Notes: generated from the letters alone by a model not told the origin. Shown: positions 32,934 to 47,782, counted from the first letter of the stretch. The stretch is 64,000 bases of DNA from Adineta vaga (GCA_021613535.1 CP075493.1:11532001-11596000), one strand, 5' to 3'. Program-made: numbers and translations.

Positions 32934-35900
32934 ATGGCAAGGATATCAATCGATGGATTGCTTTTATGGTTGCTTTTATTGACATTTGGACAAGCGGCAA
33001 GTAAGTAATCAATCACAGGTGAAAATTCTTGAATTGTATACATTCTCAATGTAGCTATTATCACGTATGAGTGAATATAAACGCATAGTTTTGCCTTCAC
33101 AATTCGTTAAATCATAAGTTACTGAGTACAGAAATAATCATAGAGATATGTGTAGAACTAATGCGGTCTCGACTTGACTCTAGCCTAGTGTTCAGGATGA
33201 AAATCCTGGTTCAGATCGCGGAATTCATTGCATGTAAACCATTGCGGTTAGTTTAATCAATTGACTACAAACTGAATCTGAACTCGACTGCTAGAGTACG
33301 ATGAAAAATAACGTATCTCCACATCTTATTCACTTATCTGAAATAAGAAGAATGTCTGCTTCATTTAGATGTTTCATACAATCAACCAAAACTAGATCCG
33401 TATGCGACTTGGAATCCAAATGCAATTATCTTTGCTAATGCAAGTACAGTCGGGTCATCTCCTCATGGACTTTTTATCAGTTCTAACAACTCAATCTATG
33501 TTGTTGATCAAGCAAATAATCGAACTCATATTTGGTTAAACGATGCTGTAAATCCAACAACAACAATATATGGCAGTATAAGCCAATGGCATCTTTGTTA
33601 CAATCAGTGGTGACATTTATATTAGTGACTATAATGCAAATTATCTAGTTAATAAATGGTCATTATATACAAATGATAGTACAACGGTTATGTCGATTAC
33701 ACAGGCTGCCTCAGTTAATACCTCATGCTATGGTATCTTTGTTGATATCAATGGTACTTTATATTGCTCACTTTTTAAAAAGCATATAATCGTTAAAAGA
33801 CGGTTAGGTGATAATGTATCAGCAGCAGTGGTTATTGCTGGAAATGGTTCTGCTGGTTCTGCTTCGAATCAACTTAATGGTTCTGAAGGAATCTTCGTTA
33901 CTGTCAACTTTGATTTGTATGTGGCTGATTATTTTAATAATCGAATCCAACGTTTTCGACTAGGACAAGAAAATGGAACAACCGAAGCAGGAACTTCATC
34001 ATTAACTCCGACAATTACACTCTATAATCCTAATGCAGTTATATTGGATGTTGATAACTATTTATTCATAACAGATGCTACCAATAATCGTATTGTTGGT
34101 CAAGGACAAAACGGCTTTCGATGTATAGTGGGATGTTCTGGTGTAGGTGGTTCAGCATCGAACCAATTGAAGTACCCATGGAATATTGCTTTTGATAGTC
34201 ACGGCAATCTATATGCTAATGAATGGAATGGTGGTCGTGTTTTGAAATATACTTTGTTAAACAATAGCGCCTGTAAGTGTTATCAGAAGATATCGATAAA
34301 TGGAAAATATATACACTGATGTCTAGAAAGCTACGAATTTATTTAGAATAGTAGATTATATGAGAAAATTATTCCATTCAGTAAGGACACATAGGATGAA
34401 TTTTAAGACCAACATAAAAATCAGATATGCGTAAAAACAATTTTATATTTTACCAAATATACTGATTTTATTTTGAATCGTTTGTTACTTTTGATTTTTC
34501 TTTTAGTTAAGTCGTATAATCAACCAAATTTGTCTTCAAATGCAAGTTGGACTATAAATGCCACGACTTTTTCTAATTCAAGTATAGTTGGGATAAATGC
34601 TTCAAGCATTTTCATTGATACAAACAACTCAATTTATGTCGCGAATAAGCAAAACGGTGAAATTTATATCTGGTCGAATACCAGTTTCAATCCAACACAG
34701 ACAATAACGAGCAACTTGAGTAATCCGATGTCTATATTTGTCGCACACAATGGTGATATTTATGTTGATAATGGTGATTCGACTAAACAAATTGTTAAAT
34801 GGACAGCAAGCACAAACGTCATTACCGCCATCATGTCTGTTAATTCGTCATGCAATAGCCTCTTTATCGATACTAGTGATACTTTATACTGTTCGTTGCA
34901 CAATGAACATAGAATTACTAAAAAATGGTTAGGTGACAATACATTAATATCGACAACTATAGCTGGAAACTTTTCTAAAGGATCTGCTGCGAATATGCTT
35001 TCGACTCCATGCGGAATCTTTGTTTCGATTAACTTTGATCTATATGTGGCTGATTATGGAAATAATCGAATTCAACTCTTTCGATTGGGACAATCAAACG
35101 GGATCACAGTTGCAGGAAACACATCAGTAAATGTTACTATTGGACTGTCGGGTCCTACTGGTGTTGTTTTAGATGCCAATAATTATTTATTTATTGTGGA
35201 TCGAGACAGTCATCAAATAATTAGACAAGAAACCAATGGTTTTCGATGTTTAATTGGATGCTCTGGTAGTGGTCTATCGGCGAATCAATTGTTTTATCCA
35301 TCTCGTATGACTTTTGATAGTAATGGAAATATATATGTAGCTGATAGTGGAAATAATCGCATTCAAAAATTTTGTTTATCAAACAACTCATGTGGTAAGT
35401 TATAGAATATATTATGTGCAAAAGTATTGACTGTTGAGAATGAGCGGATATGGATAAAGTATAAAGGTCACATTCACATGAACCTTTTTTGTTTTCTCGA
35501 TTAGCATAAAAAAATTAAAATGAACTTTTCCGAATATATTGATCTGTTCAAAACCGTTATTCGTGTGACCCAAAAAATGATATGTCTCTTCCTAGACGCA
35601 ATAACTGCACTTGTTCTTGTAGCAACCACACCAGGTTGTTGACTCAAATTATAAACGAATGTTACAGATTTTTTTTTTCACTTTTCTGTAGAACAAATCA
35701 CACTGACAACAACAGTAACAACAACAGCAACAACCACAGTATCAACAACAGTATCAACAACAGCATCAGCAACAACAGAAACAACAACAGAAACAACAAC
35801 AACAACGACAACAACAACGACAACAGTAACGATGGAAACAAGCTCTTCGATCATAGATAGTACGACAATGTCGGCAACTTCAATAGAAATAACAAGTACA

Positions 35901-38900
35901 CAATTAATAACAAATACATCAGTGATAATAAGTACAACCACAGCGAAAACTTCTACACATCCAACATCAAATCAAAGTAATTATTTAAATTCTATAGAAA
36001 TGAATGAATCGATGAAATAATTTATTTAAGATTGTTATGCACCAAATGTCACACTTGTTCCTGGTACTTCAACATTAGGATCACCAATACAAATTCGACG
36101 AAGTCAGGATGTTTCGATTGTTTCAATTGTTAAATTTAATTGTAATCAATCATTTTCGATGACAACACAATGGACAGTTAAAAGTTGCACAATTTTGTCA
36201 TGTTCGAAGTTAATTAAGTTAGATTCAAAAATTAATACGAAATTAAGCGAGTTATACATTCCAGCAAAGACACTTTCATATGGAATCTATGAATTAAATT
36301 TAACAGTTACAATTTCTGGTTTTTCAATACCATCATCTGTCTATATTGAAATCATATCCTCGGATATTGTTGTTAATGTTTTTTCCTTAGGAACTCCCAT
36401 GATTACAAGTGGATATCAACAAGATCTTTTACTCAATCCAGGAGCATTTTCTACTAACTTAGATAGAACTAAATTCAATGCTAATGTAAGTTATTTTACA
36501 TTTATTAAACCATTCTTTTATGTGTATCGTTTTGAAACAGGAATGGAGTTATAAATATTATTGTCGAATCTACGGTTTATACATGTTTCCACAATATCAA
36601 AATTCATCATTAACAATTGATGATATGAGAAATGATTTATTAAATCCATCATGTTTATCGAATCGTACAGGATGGAAATTTGATAATTCAATCAATTCAT
36701 CATTTCGAATTTTTTCCGGTTCTCTCCAACCTAATCGAATGTATCAATTTATGGTTTCTATGACCAATCGTCAAAATCCATTAAAACAAGTAACTGGTTC
36801 TGCTCTTGTCAAAGTTGAATATACTCATTCACCAATGGTTGCGATCGGGTAAAGATTTCTTCTCTTTCATATGATTTCTAACTTCCTATTCATCTATTTA
36901 GTTGTGTAATCTCAACAATGTGTGTTTCTAATTTGGAATATCAATTGGTTAATCCAACAACACAAGTTGCTTTGTATTCATTTTGTGTTGAAAATTGTTC
37001 AATGATTCAGAATATTCAATGGACGATTTATTATGGAATAAGAAATTCATCATCAAATGTAACACAATGGAATTTATTTAATCAAACGAATTCCTATGCG
37101 AATATTTGGTTTTTCGGTACAAATACAACAAATTTTACAGCAACAGATCAATTGTTTTTAACGTATTCTCAATGGACATTTTGGCGATTTGAAGTTGTCT
37201 ATACATTTACAATGGGAACAAGTGCAAGTTCTTTAGATTTTCTTATTAATCAATCACCTCAAAATGGATCATGTTCAGTCAATCCACTCAATGGTACAAC
37301 AAGTACATTGTTTGATCTAACGTGTTCAAATTGGTTTGATACTGATGGAATTAAAGATTATTCTCTTTACAGTAAGTTCATTATTCAATTATTCGATAAA
37401 AATATTTCTTTTTCCAATTAGTTTGGACAACAGATCAATCGAAACGAATGATCGTAGCTTATTCAGCACTATCAACATTTCAAATTCGGTTTCCATCTGG
37501 TGATGAACCAACTTATGAAGTTCATTTAGTAGTCAATGTTCGTGATCAATTCGATTGTTTAACAGAATATCAATTCACAACATCCATTCATGTTCAACCA
37601 GATATGAATGCAATGAATCATTTCATTAATGATATTCAAAATTCTTCAAATGAAATCATCAACAACCCATTTGTTCAATTACTTGGAAGTGAAAATCAAA
37701 ATATCGTTGGACAAGTAATTCAGTTATTTTCAAATGAGTTTAATAAATTAAACGAACAAAATATTGATCAAGCTATTTCAAGTAAATCATTCATGTTAAC
37801 TAACATACGAATATTTCTCTGTTATTTAGATGGTATTCCATTGACAAGTATTTCCGTTTCATCATTAGGAAGTACATATTCATCACGAGTAATTCATCAC
37901 TATTTTGTTTATTTCATTCATTGATCTACCAATTTTGTAGATTTCAACACCATTGAATATCTCTGCATTGACGGAATACAACAAAGAATTAAATTCTCAT
38001 GCACAAGTTCGAGAATATCTGATCAAATTCATTCCAAATCTAGCAATAACTACATCAAATAGTATTATATTACAAGCACAAACAATGGTACAATTAACCA
38101 AAGCAACCAATCAATTAACACGAAATACTTTAGTAAGATTAATTTTCGTTTGAAACATCTTTCATTTGAACTTGTTCAATAGACAATTGCAATAGATCGA
38201 TGTTATCAATTGACGAAAGCATTGTATTCTATGTCAACACAAATTTCATATGAAGATACTCAAACAGCTGCAACTCAATTACTTCAATGTGCCACAAATC
38301 TTTTAACGGTAAGCAAAAACTATTTTTTTTAATGATAAATATGACATGCTGTTCATTTCAAGGCTGTTAATGGTCCATTACAAGAAAGAATGCATGTATT
38401 GGATGTTGATTTCTCTCGGGCAACATCATTTCCTCGAGATTATGATGCTGATTTAGAATTACCATGGTCAAACTTGAGTAAGATTATATAGTCTTCTCTT
38501 CTTATGGAGTTTGAAAAACTTTTCTTGTTGTAAAGATTTATTTGCGGATGGCAATGATTTTTCCTGGTCAACAATAGAAAAAAATCGAAATATTTATTAT
38601 CAAAAACAATTAGCTAATGAAATTATATCGAAAACAAATGAAATGACTTCATTAATCACATCAGCATTGAATATTAATTTAAATGTTGAACAAAATTTTC
38701 TTGTCAATACATCTCAAACATTCATGTTATTAGAGCGAAAATCTTTTCAATCATTATCTAATAAGCAAATCAAACAAATTGGAAATGCACAAATCAATCT
38801 TCCATCAGCAATTCAAACAAATCAAAACCATAATCAAACGGTTTTAATTCAAGTAGAAGTCATATTGCCCTATCATACATTGTTTTTGTTTTCTTTTTCT

Positions 38901-41900
38901 TTCTTTGTAGTCAATGATGGAACCACTTTCACCGTATAGCAAATCTCAATCTAACACAAATCTTTCAACATCAATTTCATTAACAATTCTTGATGAAAAT
39001 CAACAAGAAATTCCAATTCAAACAGATGCAAATAATTCTATTGAAATCATTATTCCTCGTGATCCAAATCTGATTATTCCATCAATGATATTATATAATG
39101 TAACATCGAATAATTCAACTGATCATCATCAACAAAGTTTTTATTTACATTATGTTAATATCACAACTTCTCTTCCAACATCAGTTCATATTGAAATTCA
39201 TCCATTAAATGTGAATATTTCATATTTATTAATTCATAAATTTGATGGTATACCACAATTGAATAGTTCAATCAATCAAATTGATGGATGGAAACTTCTC
39301 TGTCCTGCTGATTTCACGAATGAAAGTATTTATAGATATTTCCTTGACAATCAACAAACAGTCAATCATCATGCACTGGTCATCGGTTTACGAGAACTCG
39401 ATTCAAATATTTATTGTTTAAATTCTTCATTAAATCAACCACCTATTACAAATGAAATGTATAATTTTACATCAGATTATGAATTACGAGCTTATACATC
39501 CGGATGTTATTATCTTGATGAAAATAATCAATGGAAATCTGATGGATTAATAGTTGGATCATTGACAAATCATTATCAAACACAATGTTTTTCAAAACAT
39601 TTAACAAAATTCACAGGAAGCTTTAATGTTCTACCTCAACCAATCAATTGGAGTTATGTCTTTGCAAATGCTGATTTTGCTCGTAATAAAACCATCTATT
39701 TAACCGTCATTTGTGTATTGGTGATCTATATTATCTTTCTCATTTATGCACGTCATTATGATAAAAAAGATATAGAAAAATTAGGTGTCACACCTCTGCC
39801 TGATAATCATTCATCCGATGAATATTTTTATCAAATTATCGTCTTTACTGGTCAACGAAAAGATGCCGGAACAAAATCAAATGTATGTTTTATGTTACAT
39901 GGTAATGAAGATCAAACACCAATTCGTACTTTTGCTGATCCTCATCGTCGAATTCTTCAACGTGGTGGAATCGATGCATTTATCATGGCTGTTCCACATT
40001 CATTGGGATTATTAAATTGTATTCGTATTTGGCATGATAATAGTGGCAAAAGTTCAGCATCTTGGTTTTTGAAATATATCATCATTCGTGATCTACAAAC
40101 AATGGAAAAGTTTCATTTTATTAGTCAACGATGGTTTGCAGTGGAAAAAGACGATGGCAAAGTAAAGTATTCTTATGATCATTGTTTGATTATTTTTCTT
40201 TTTGTATCTAATAGATTGAACGAATCTTACCAGTTGCTGGTTTAACGGAAAAAAATGAATTTTCTTATATATTATCAAAAAAAGCTTATCATAGTATATC
40301 CGATGGTCATTTATGGTTTTCAATCTTTTCTCGTCCACCATCAAATCAATTCACACGTGTTCAACGATGTACATGCTGTTTTGTTCTCTTCTTCGTTTCG
40401 ATGTTCTTGAATATCATGTACTATGATTTACAAAGTGAAGCAAAAATGAGTGCAACGATATCTTTAGATCAGGTATGAATTGATTCTATTTCAAAAATTG
40501 CAATGAATCAAAGGACTAATTTAGATTCTTATTGGTATAATCGTTGAAGTATGTTCATTAGTTCCCAGTCTTTTACTAATTCAAATCTTTCGTCGACTTC
40601 GTGCTCGTAATAAATCGATTTCATCATTACGTAAAACATTATATCAAATCAAACCTTCATTAGAAAAAGAAGACAAGAAGAAAATCAAAAGTTCATTTAC
40701 ATTTCCATGGTGGTTTATATTTATTGCCTATGGCCTTTGTATATTATTAGTTGGAATGTCAGCTTTCTTCCTCATTGTTCGTGGAATTGAATTTGGTGAT
40801 TTAAAAACTCAAAAATGGTTAATATCCATCATCAGTGGATTTTTTTCATCGATCTTTCTTACTCAACCGATTAAAGTAAGATTTATTTTTTGTTTGAAAG
40901 ATGTTCTTTTATTTTCTATTTTCATGTAGATCTTAACTTTGACACTATTTTTTGCATTTTTCTGTCGAAAATCCAATGATGATAAAGAAGCTACAGAATA
41001 TTTAAATGACAATGAAATCTCACTTGATCAAAATGAAGAATATCTTCATGAAAATAAGAAATCTTTGTTTATTTCTCGAACATCATCAATTCACCGAAGT
41101 CGTTTAACTGAAGGTGAAATTGCTTTTGCACGTGAACGTCGATTGAAAGAAATTCAAATGTGGTCAATACTTCGTGAATTATTTCTTTATTTGATATTTT
41201 TCTCATCTCTATCGGTCATTGTCTATTCTCAATCTCAATACAATTCATTTCTTCAAGTTGATCATTTACAAAAATATTTCGATTATAATGAAGTTTGTTT
41301 CAAACTATTCTTGTTTTTCTTTTCATAAAAAAAGTTTCAATTTAGATTTCAACCAAATCTGCTTATTGGCAATGGTTAGAAGAAAGTTTCGTTGACAATA
41401 TTCGTGCACAAGAATGGTATAATGGTGTGCCACCACGAAATTTAAGTGGTTTTATCAATGATAAATCGAATCGTTTGATTGGATGGATAACAATGCGACA
41501 ATTACGTGTTCAATCTCAGTTCTGTTCAAGACAGAATTTCAATTTCATATGTGTTTATGATTATAATACTCAACATGAAGAAATTAATTCATTTGAACCG
41601 GGATGGATTAATCAAACCGAATTCAAATCAAATTCAACACTCGATCGAGCATTTCAATATCAATCCGCAGATCAATTAGATACTTACACAATCAATGGAA
41701 AATTCGGTCGATATAATGGTGGTGGATATGTCTATGAATTTCGTGGTCGTTTATCTGATATTCAAACGAATGTAACAAAACTTCATGAATTCAATTGGAT
41801 CGATGATCGAACACGAGCTGTGATAATTCAATTGAATTTATATAATCCAAACGTTCAATTATTTACTTCAGTGATTTTTCTTACAGAATTTCTATCAACC

Positions 41901-42905
41901 GGAGGAATGGCAACACAATTAACGATTCAACCTATTCATTTTTATAGTAATTTCAATTTCTTTATTCATTCTTTGAAATCATATTTTTGTATTTATAGCA
42001 TTTACATCGTTAATTCAATTCGTTTGTTTGATTGTTTACATGATATTTATCATTTATTTAATGTTTCAACAGATTCAATTGAAATCGCAATGTTTTCGTC
42101 AATTTTGGTCGATCATTGATTGTGGAATAATCATCTGTTCATGGGTAGGTGTTGGCATTTATATTTGGCGTTATCAAGAATATTCTCGTATTGGAAAATT
42201 ATTTTCTGAAACAAATGGCTATACATATATTAATTTACAATTACTTACATATATCAATGAAATTTTAAGATTTCTCTATAGTTTTTCTTGTTTTTTTGGT
42301 ACAATTAAATTTATTCGTCTATGTCGATATAATCTTCGTATTTTTTTATTTATTCAAACAGTTCGAATAGCTGGAAAAGAATTAATGTCATTTGCAATGA
42401 TGTTTTCCGTTGTATTTATATCATTTAATTCATTATTTTATTTATTATTTCTATCAAAACTTGCTTCATGTTCAACATTTCTTCAAACGACAACCATGTT
42501 ATTTGAAATGACATTAATGCAATTTGATGGTGATGGATTAGTTGATGTAGCTGCATTTCTTGCACCATTATGTTTTAGTATATTTATGATTCTGGTCGTT
42601 TTTACTTGTTTGTCAATGTTTCTATCGATTATTAATCAAAGTTTTCAACAAGCGAAACAGAATGTTCAAGAAGGAGATCATATTTATTCGTTTATATTCA
42701 ATCGATTTCTACGATGGACAGGTAGATAAAACTGTTTTTGTGATAGAGAGCAAGAAAATGATTTTTATTTTTAGGTTTGAATAAACCTAATGATTATGAA
42801 ATACATGAAGAAAAAGATATAATGATGCGTGAGGAATATCATGATCCAGTTGAACATTTTCCCGAGAAGATGGATCAATTATTAACTGCTTTGAATCGAG
42901 TATAG
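32934..42905 (+). CDS. NHL-repeat polycystin-1-like protein (REJ, GPS, PLAT, PKD channel)
   Basis: Twenty-one exons: 32934-33000, 33369-34272, 34507-35394, 35596-35634, 35692-35976, 36031-36485, 36541-36848, 36902-37371, 37422-37781, 37830-37888, 37941-38132, 38183-38308, 38363-38477, 38536-38852, 38911-40161, 40215-40472, 40525-40875, 40930-41292, 41346-41946, 41999-42721 and 42775-42905. Exon 1 is a signal peptide. Exons 2 and 3 are homologous NHL-repeat blocks (DLYVADYGNNRIQLFRLG type). Exons 4-5 form a Thr-rich stalk. Exons 6-14 are REJ/GAIN-like. Exon 15 has a GPS motif ending KHLT at about 39595-39606, one membrane segment and a PLAT domain (39826 onward). Exons 16-21 encode the multi-pass polycystin region with the last helix MILVVFTCLSMFLSIINQSF. 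All junctions keep phase except that exon 2 has one surplus base near 33584. About 2750 residues. Likely a mechanosensory or adhesion-type surface receptor. Confidence 0.82.
35692..35976 (+). repeat. CAA/ACA-rich tract encoding Thr-rich stalk
   Basis: Low-complexity coding tract inside exon 5 of the polycystin-like gene. Roughly the first 140 bases are imperfect ACA/ACAACG triplets giving Thr-rich sequence. Spurious ORFs occur in other frames on both strands. The triplet tract is likely to vary in length between copies. Confidence 0.75.
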
Positions 42906-44222
42906 TTACACTTGTTTATATAATATTTCTTGTATAGATGACTCTCTTTTCTAGGTTTATATAAGTCAAGGCGAGGAAAAATAAACAAAAGAATGTTTTT
43001 GCTTCTTGTTATGTATATTTGTGTATGGTTGCCTTAGATTGATTTATTCTAAATAATTCGTGTTTTTTTACTTGTATGATTCTATATTTCACGTAATAAA
43101 AGAATGCAAATATAAGTGTTTCTTCGAACGTATTGCCAAATGATGATGAATCTTTGCATTCACACAAGAAGTTTTCATCGACTTTCATTGCTTTATTTGA
43201 TCGTTCTATATAGCGTACATAATCTTCGATCTTTTCAATACTTGATTTCCATTATGATAATGTTGTAGATCTGATCGATTACGCTGTAAAACAAAAGATT
43301 TCAATGGACGATGATGCAGTACAAAAGATTGTTATTATTCAAACAATCATACCGTTGCAAAACTATCATCTGTATTGTACAAATATACATTAATTTTGGT
43401 CCTGATATGACCAGTACTATAGAATTTGTTCTTGTAGAAACATTATTGATAATTCTGACGTAAATTATTATCATAGAGAAAACATCCTATCCATTTGGGG
43501 AAATCCATTTCGGGACGGAAATGGAATGGATACTCAATATTTAACATCGCAAAACGGATGACTGATGAATTATTGATATTGTTTTACTTTTCTGTCAATT
43601 CCTCACAAATACTTTGTTTTATGTATAGTTCAAATAGATGATCCTATCGATTATTAACATGTCTAGCATTTAATTTATAATACGTACATTACTTATACAA
43701 ATGTTTGCGTCGTCTATCAGAATAATGATGTAATGTCTTGAAAGTTTCTTCCTAGAGCATTCTAGGAAATATATCCTACTTTGCGATATCGAATAAGAAT
43801 GAGATCACGAACGTTTTTGATTCCAACGGAGAGCCATTTATAAGTTTATGAATACAACGTTCTGATATACTACAGATATTGGTCTTATCAAAGGATTTCT
43901 GATAGGAATATATATAATTACAAAACATCTAACTCTCGCTATAGATACGATAAAATGGAAAAGGTGTTCCATCATATTCTAGAGTTCAGTTGAACTGCAA
44001 CTGTATCATTTATCGATCATAAGAAAGCGCTCGATTAATTTTCTTGTTTTTATTAGATAATTAAAAGAGGATCTCTAGAAAATATGAGATAATACACACA
44101 AACACAGATAGATTTTTTTTTCTTGCTCAGTTCCATATTTCAACAGGAAACAGACGGAACAGCGGACTTTTTACGACGAGATAATCTGGTTACAACCACA
44201 TTATTCATTTGTTGCTGAGATT
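42906..44222. other. Intergenic region
   Basis: Convergent spacer of about 1.3 kb between the polycystin-like gene and the SHFRGG-type membrane protein gene. Nothing supported on either strand. Confidence 0.5.
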
Positions 44223-46165
44223 TTATTTGACGTTGGCTTTTATTATCGAGAACGTTGTAAAGTTCACAGCATCGTCAGCTCCAAGTTCAGTTAATATATT
44301 AGTAGAACTGCCGTTGTTAACATGCGCAATAGTATCGAGACTACTTAATGGTACATATCCTTTCATAGCATTTTCTATGCTGGATCGTTGATTTTTCTGA
44401 TAAGCGTTCATTAGATGGTCAACACTATTTCGAATATGCTTGATGGGTTGTTTCAGTGTTGTCAAAGAATTATTAGCATAGCGAAGTCCCAACTGAACTA
44501 ATTCATTTGATAAACGGCTTGTTCTTCCGGTGCGACTACTAACAGTGACCTCGGATGATGCTGCTGATGTTGGAACTGTGTATAAAGAATCGACATCAGA
44601 TCGTTGTTGTTCTTGCTTTTTCTCGTATTTGAATCTATTCTGTCGAATACGACAACATGCAAGTCTGTATATATGGAAAGTGAAACTTATATCAATGATA
44701 TGATCTTAAACTCTCATCCTACCGTCTGAAAATAGGACAAAGCCATTGAAAGCACACCCACCAACAACATAAACAGCATAATAAGAGGCCAAGCAATGCC
44801 AAACCAATAATAAGACCCATGTTTGGGCCTTTGGGTTGTGCAACTAAAGTAAACATTATATTCACAAACATATTAAATCAAATTATCATAACAATATATA
44901 AGAAACATACCGATAGTTATTGCTGTCGTATTTAAAGAGTCAACGGTTACAAATGTTAAACCTGTGAAGAAAATGTATACAATATTTATCATGAGTACTA
45001 ATCATCGGTCCACTAGTTATCACTTACAGTACATTTCTGATTGTGCTAGAGTATTATCAATAGCTGCACAACAGAACATTTGAGATCCCAGTGAAGTTGG
45101 AATCCAATTTAGACGTATGGAATAGAGGCTAGTATTTGTCGGATCTTGAACAATTGTCGATGTTTTCATACCTGTAGGACTTATTTTAAGGAAATCCGTA
45201 ATTGTTGTATTGATACAACCGATCTGTGCAAGTATAGTCACAGATGCCATATTCGTGTTTCGTTCAATCATAATGGATGCACCATTGGAGTACACGCCGA
45301 TAATGGTCGGCTGACAATTACCATTGGAAACATATATAAGAAATTGGATCGGTACTGAACTTAATGGTACAGTATCAGTTGTGTTAACGTAAAAGTCTTC
45401 AATTTGTAGAGCAGCCAAATAGTAACCGATCGCCGTTCCGTTGACAACTAAGTGGCACGATGTTCCATTATTATCTCCATAGAGTATAGCATTTGGAACA
45501 GAACTACACACATCTCCACATTCATCGACAGTCATGTTATTCGGAGAAGAAATCATACTATAATTCTTTTGAGCCCAACGACATCGTAAATAATCATTAT
45601 CATCATCAGCCATAGGTATCACTATTGTACGTTGAACGTTTACTGGAACTCTAATGACAGGCAGGATGCTTGAGATCGGAGGTGTATTAAGACGACCGTT
45701 ATCTTTACGTGACTTTAAATTAATGATAGTGCTAATGCTCCAGGACTGTCCACCAGTTTGCAAGGTCAACCATGCCGCCCCGTAAAATTGCAGGACAAGT
45801 TGTAAATCACCATTTAACGTTAGTATACTTGATTTTCGACCACTTGACATATCTAAACTAACACTATAATCGGTGCATTGAACAGTGGTTAAAAGATTAT
45901 TGATATATCCACCACAATGCGGTGTCGTTGCACACCTTAGAAAGTTCATGTCACCGATAGAACCTTGAGCAAGAATAGTTGCATCGTTACACCATTGAGA
46001 TGAACGTCTCCATGAATAACTCTGCTCAATAATAATATCAACTGTACTACCATTAACTGCAGTTACATTGACTGGTTTCCATGTAATAGAACCGCCACGA
46101 AAATGACTTAGATCAACGATGCCGAAAACAAAAGTTAGAATAACAACGAAGCAAGTGAATTGCAT
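44223..46165 (-). CDS. Type I membrane protein with unrecognised SHFRGG-type ectodomain
   Basis: Four exons in phase: 46165-45028, 44961-44911, 44843-44723 and 44664-44223, about 583 residues. A signal peptide (residues about 1-18) is followed by the string DLSHFRGGSITWKP. The ectodomain of about 380 residues has at least 14 Cys and many sequons. One membrane segment (GLIIGLALLGLLL, then Cys-rich) is encoded by exon 3, and a 150-residue polar cytoplasmic tail follows. The HFRGG-x-x-x-W opening recurs in uncharacterised animal surface proteins as far as I recall, but I cannot name a domain. Beta-rich composition suggests tandem Ig-like or cadherin-like folds. The exact 5' base of the start may be off by one. 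Confidence 0.72.
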
Positions 46166-47770
46166 TTTAGTTTTGAAAAATAAAATGTACGTGTAGAACA
46201 ATACAACTATGTGCTTTTATACAAACTTTCGAAAGTAAAAAGAACAATTTCTTTCTCGTTCGTAAATTGAAAACTTCTACGATATCACAATGAAAAATGA
46301 ATTATATGCAAATATAAGTAGATCCACAGAGGAGTAATCAGTGCAGATCATAAAGACCTTGAAAATTGAATTAAAATAAAACATGAAAACTAGCATAAAT
46401 GCAATATTGTTACGAATTGTATTAGTGGTATTTCAGTGCCTTTTATTTTATTGCGCAGATTATTCAAATAAACAAAAGAAAAAAAAATCGTAATTAAATA
46501 GATATCAACGAATGGATGAGACTTCAATCTATTTGTTTTCAAGTAATTAAATCTACAAGAATTTCTTTTTACATAGAATCAAATACTTTATTTATTCCCT
46601 ATTATAATTGAATTTCTTCTTTTTAATGATTTTCATTCCACATTAAACTCGAGTCAAAAATATTCTGTCGTATTATTTCATAAGAGATGCCCAAAACATA
46701 TTCTCAGATCCGAATGAACTTTCTTGTTGATCTCCGATGAAAGTATCAACTAATACTACATTTAATCATCGTTGGGAAATTACTTTTGTATAACATCCTT
46801 ATAATATAGCACGTGTGAGTTCTACATTTTAGCCTTGAAAGAGACTACGCTAAAAAAATTTCTTTTTAATTTTATTCCATCAATTTTACTCACTAAAATC
46901 CAATCTAAAGTTATAAGAAAGATAATTACTGAAAAAAACAACTATGAACAAAATAGTTTCCATAACGATTAGAAAAGTATAATATCTGCACGGAAATAGA
47001 TTTCTTAGTTTGTTTTAGTCGTTAATATGAGGACTGCAGCCTTATTTTGATTATATTTGTTTGAACTTTCGATCATTTTTCCTTAGCGGATTACAAATAT
47101 AGCATTAAAAGTTTTGTTAATTTTCATATAATGCACATAGAACTTGAATTGCTTTATATAATCCGAACAATGAAAAAAGAGGAAAAGTTAAAGCAAACAT
47201 AGATATCACGATTGCATCTAAAGGTGACTTGTAAAATATTTAACTCTTTTCTTACATTGTTCGACAGAATCAATCGAGTTTCTTTAAAGTACTCTAGAAT
47301 GAATTATTGTTGAATACGATACTAACGGTCGTTGCCATCTTGTTTTACGTATTAGCGATAAACTATCGTAGACTATCATAACAAAATTATTGATTGTAAA
47401 AAACACCAATAATTAGTTAAAATTATTTAATGATTTTCAAAGAATACTAAACGTAGACAAAATATCCAAATCGTATTTTCGTGTAAGTAAAGGATAATAT
47501 CAAACGTATACAAATGAGTACTAAACTCATACAACATACACTTTAACTACCACTGTGATGAATATTATAAACAACACATCTTAGAAAAGTTTTCGACGCC
47601 AAACATTTTAACTTGGAATTTATTTTCCTCATTTCCACCTTCAAACTGCTGAGCATGAACTTTGAACACGATTGTTTCTTTTTCTCTTCACTTTACTCTC
47701 AACTCATACACTATGTGACTGCAACTATTTCATCTTTACCATTATCTCTTTCACAAACTTAATCATTTAT
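46166..47770. other. Intergenic region
   Basis: About 1.6 kb of AT-rich DNA. No exon or RNA gene seen. ORFs are short and of random composition. Confidence 0.5.
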
Positions 47771-47782
47771 TGATGAATTCAG

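Noticed and set aside
33165-33240. tRNA-like A and B boxes in intron 1 of the polycystin-like gene
   Set aside because: TAGCCTAGTG resembles an A box, but the B-box core (GGTTCAGATCG) is off consensus and no cloverleaf forms. Only a CAGGAT-GAAA-ATCCTG hairpin is clear. It may be an old SINE but cannot be supported.
35678-35941. Valine-rich minus-strand ORF
   Set aside because: It is the reverse shadow of the ACA-rich Thr stalk of the polycystin-like gene.
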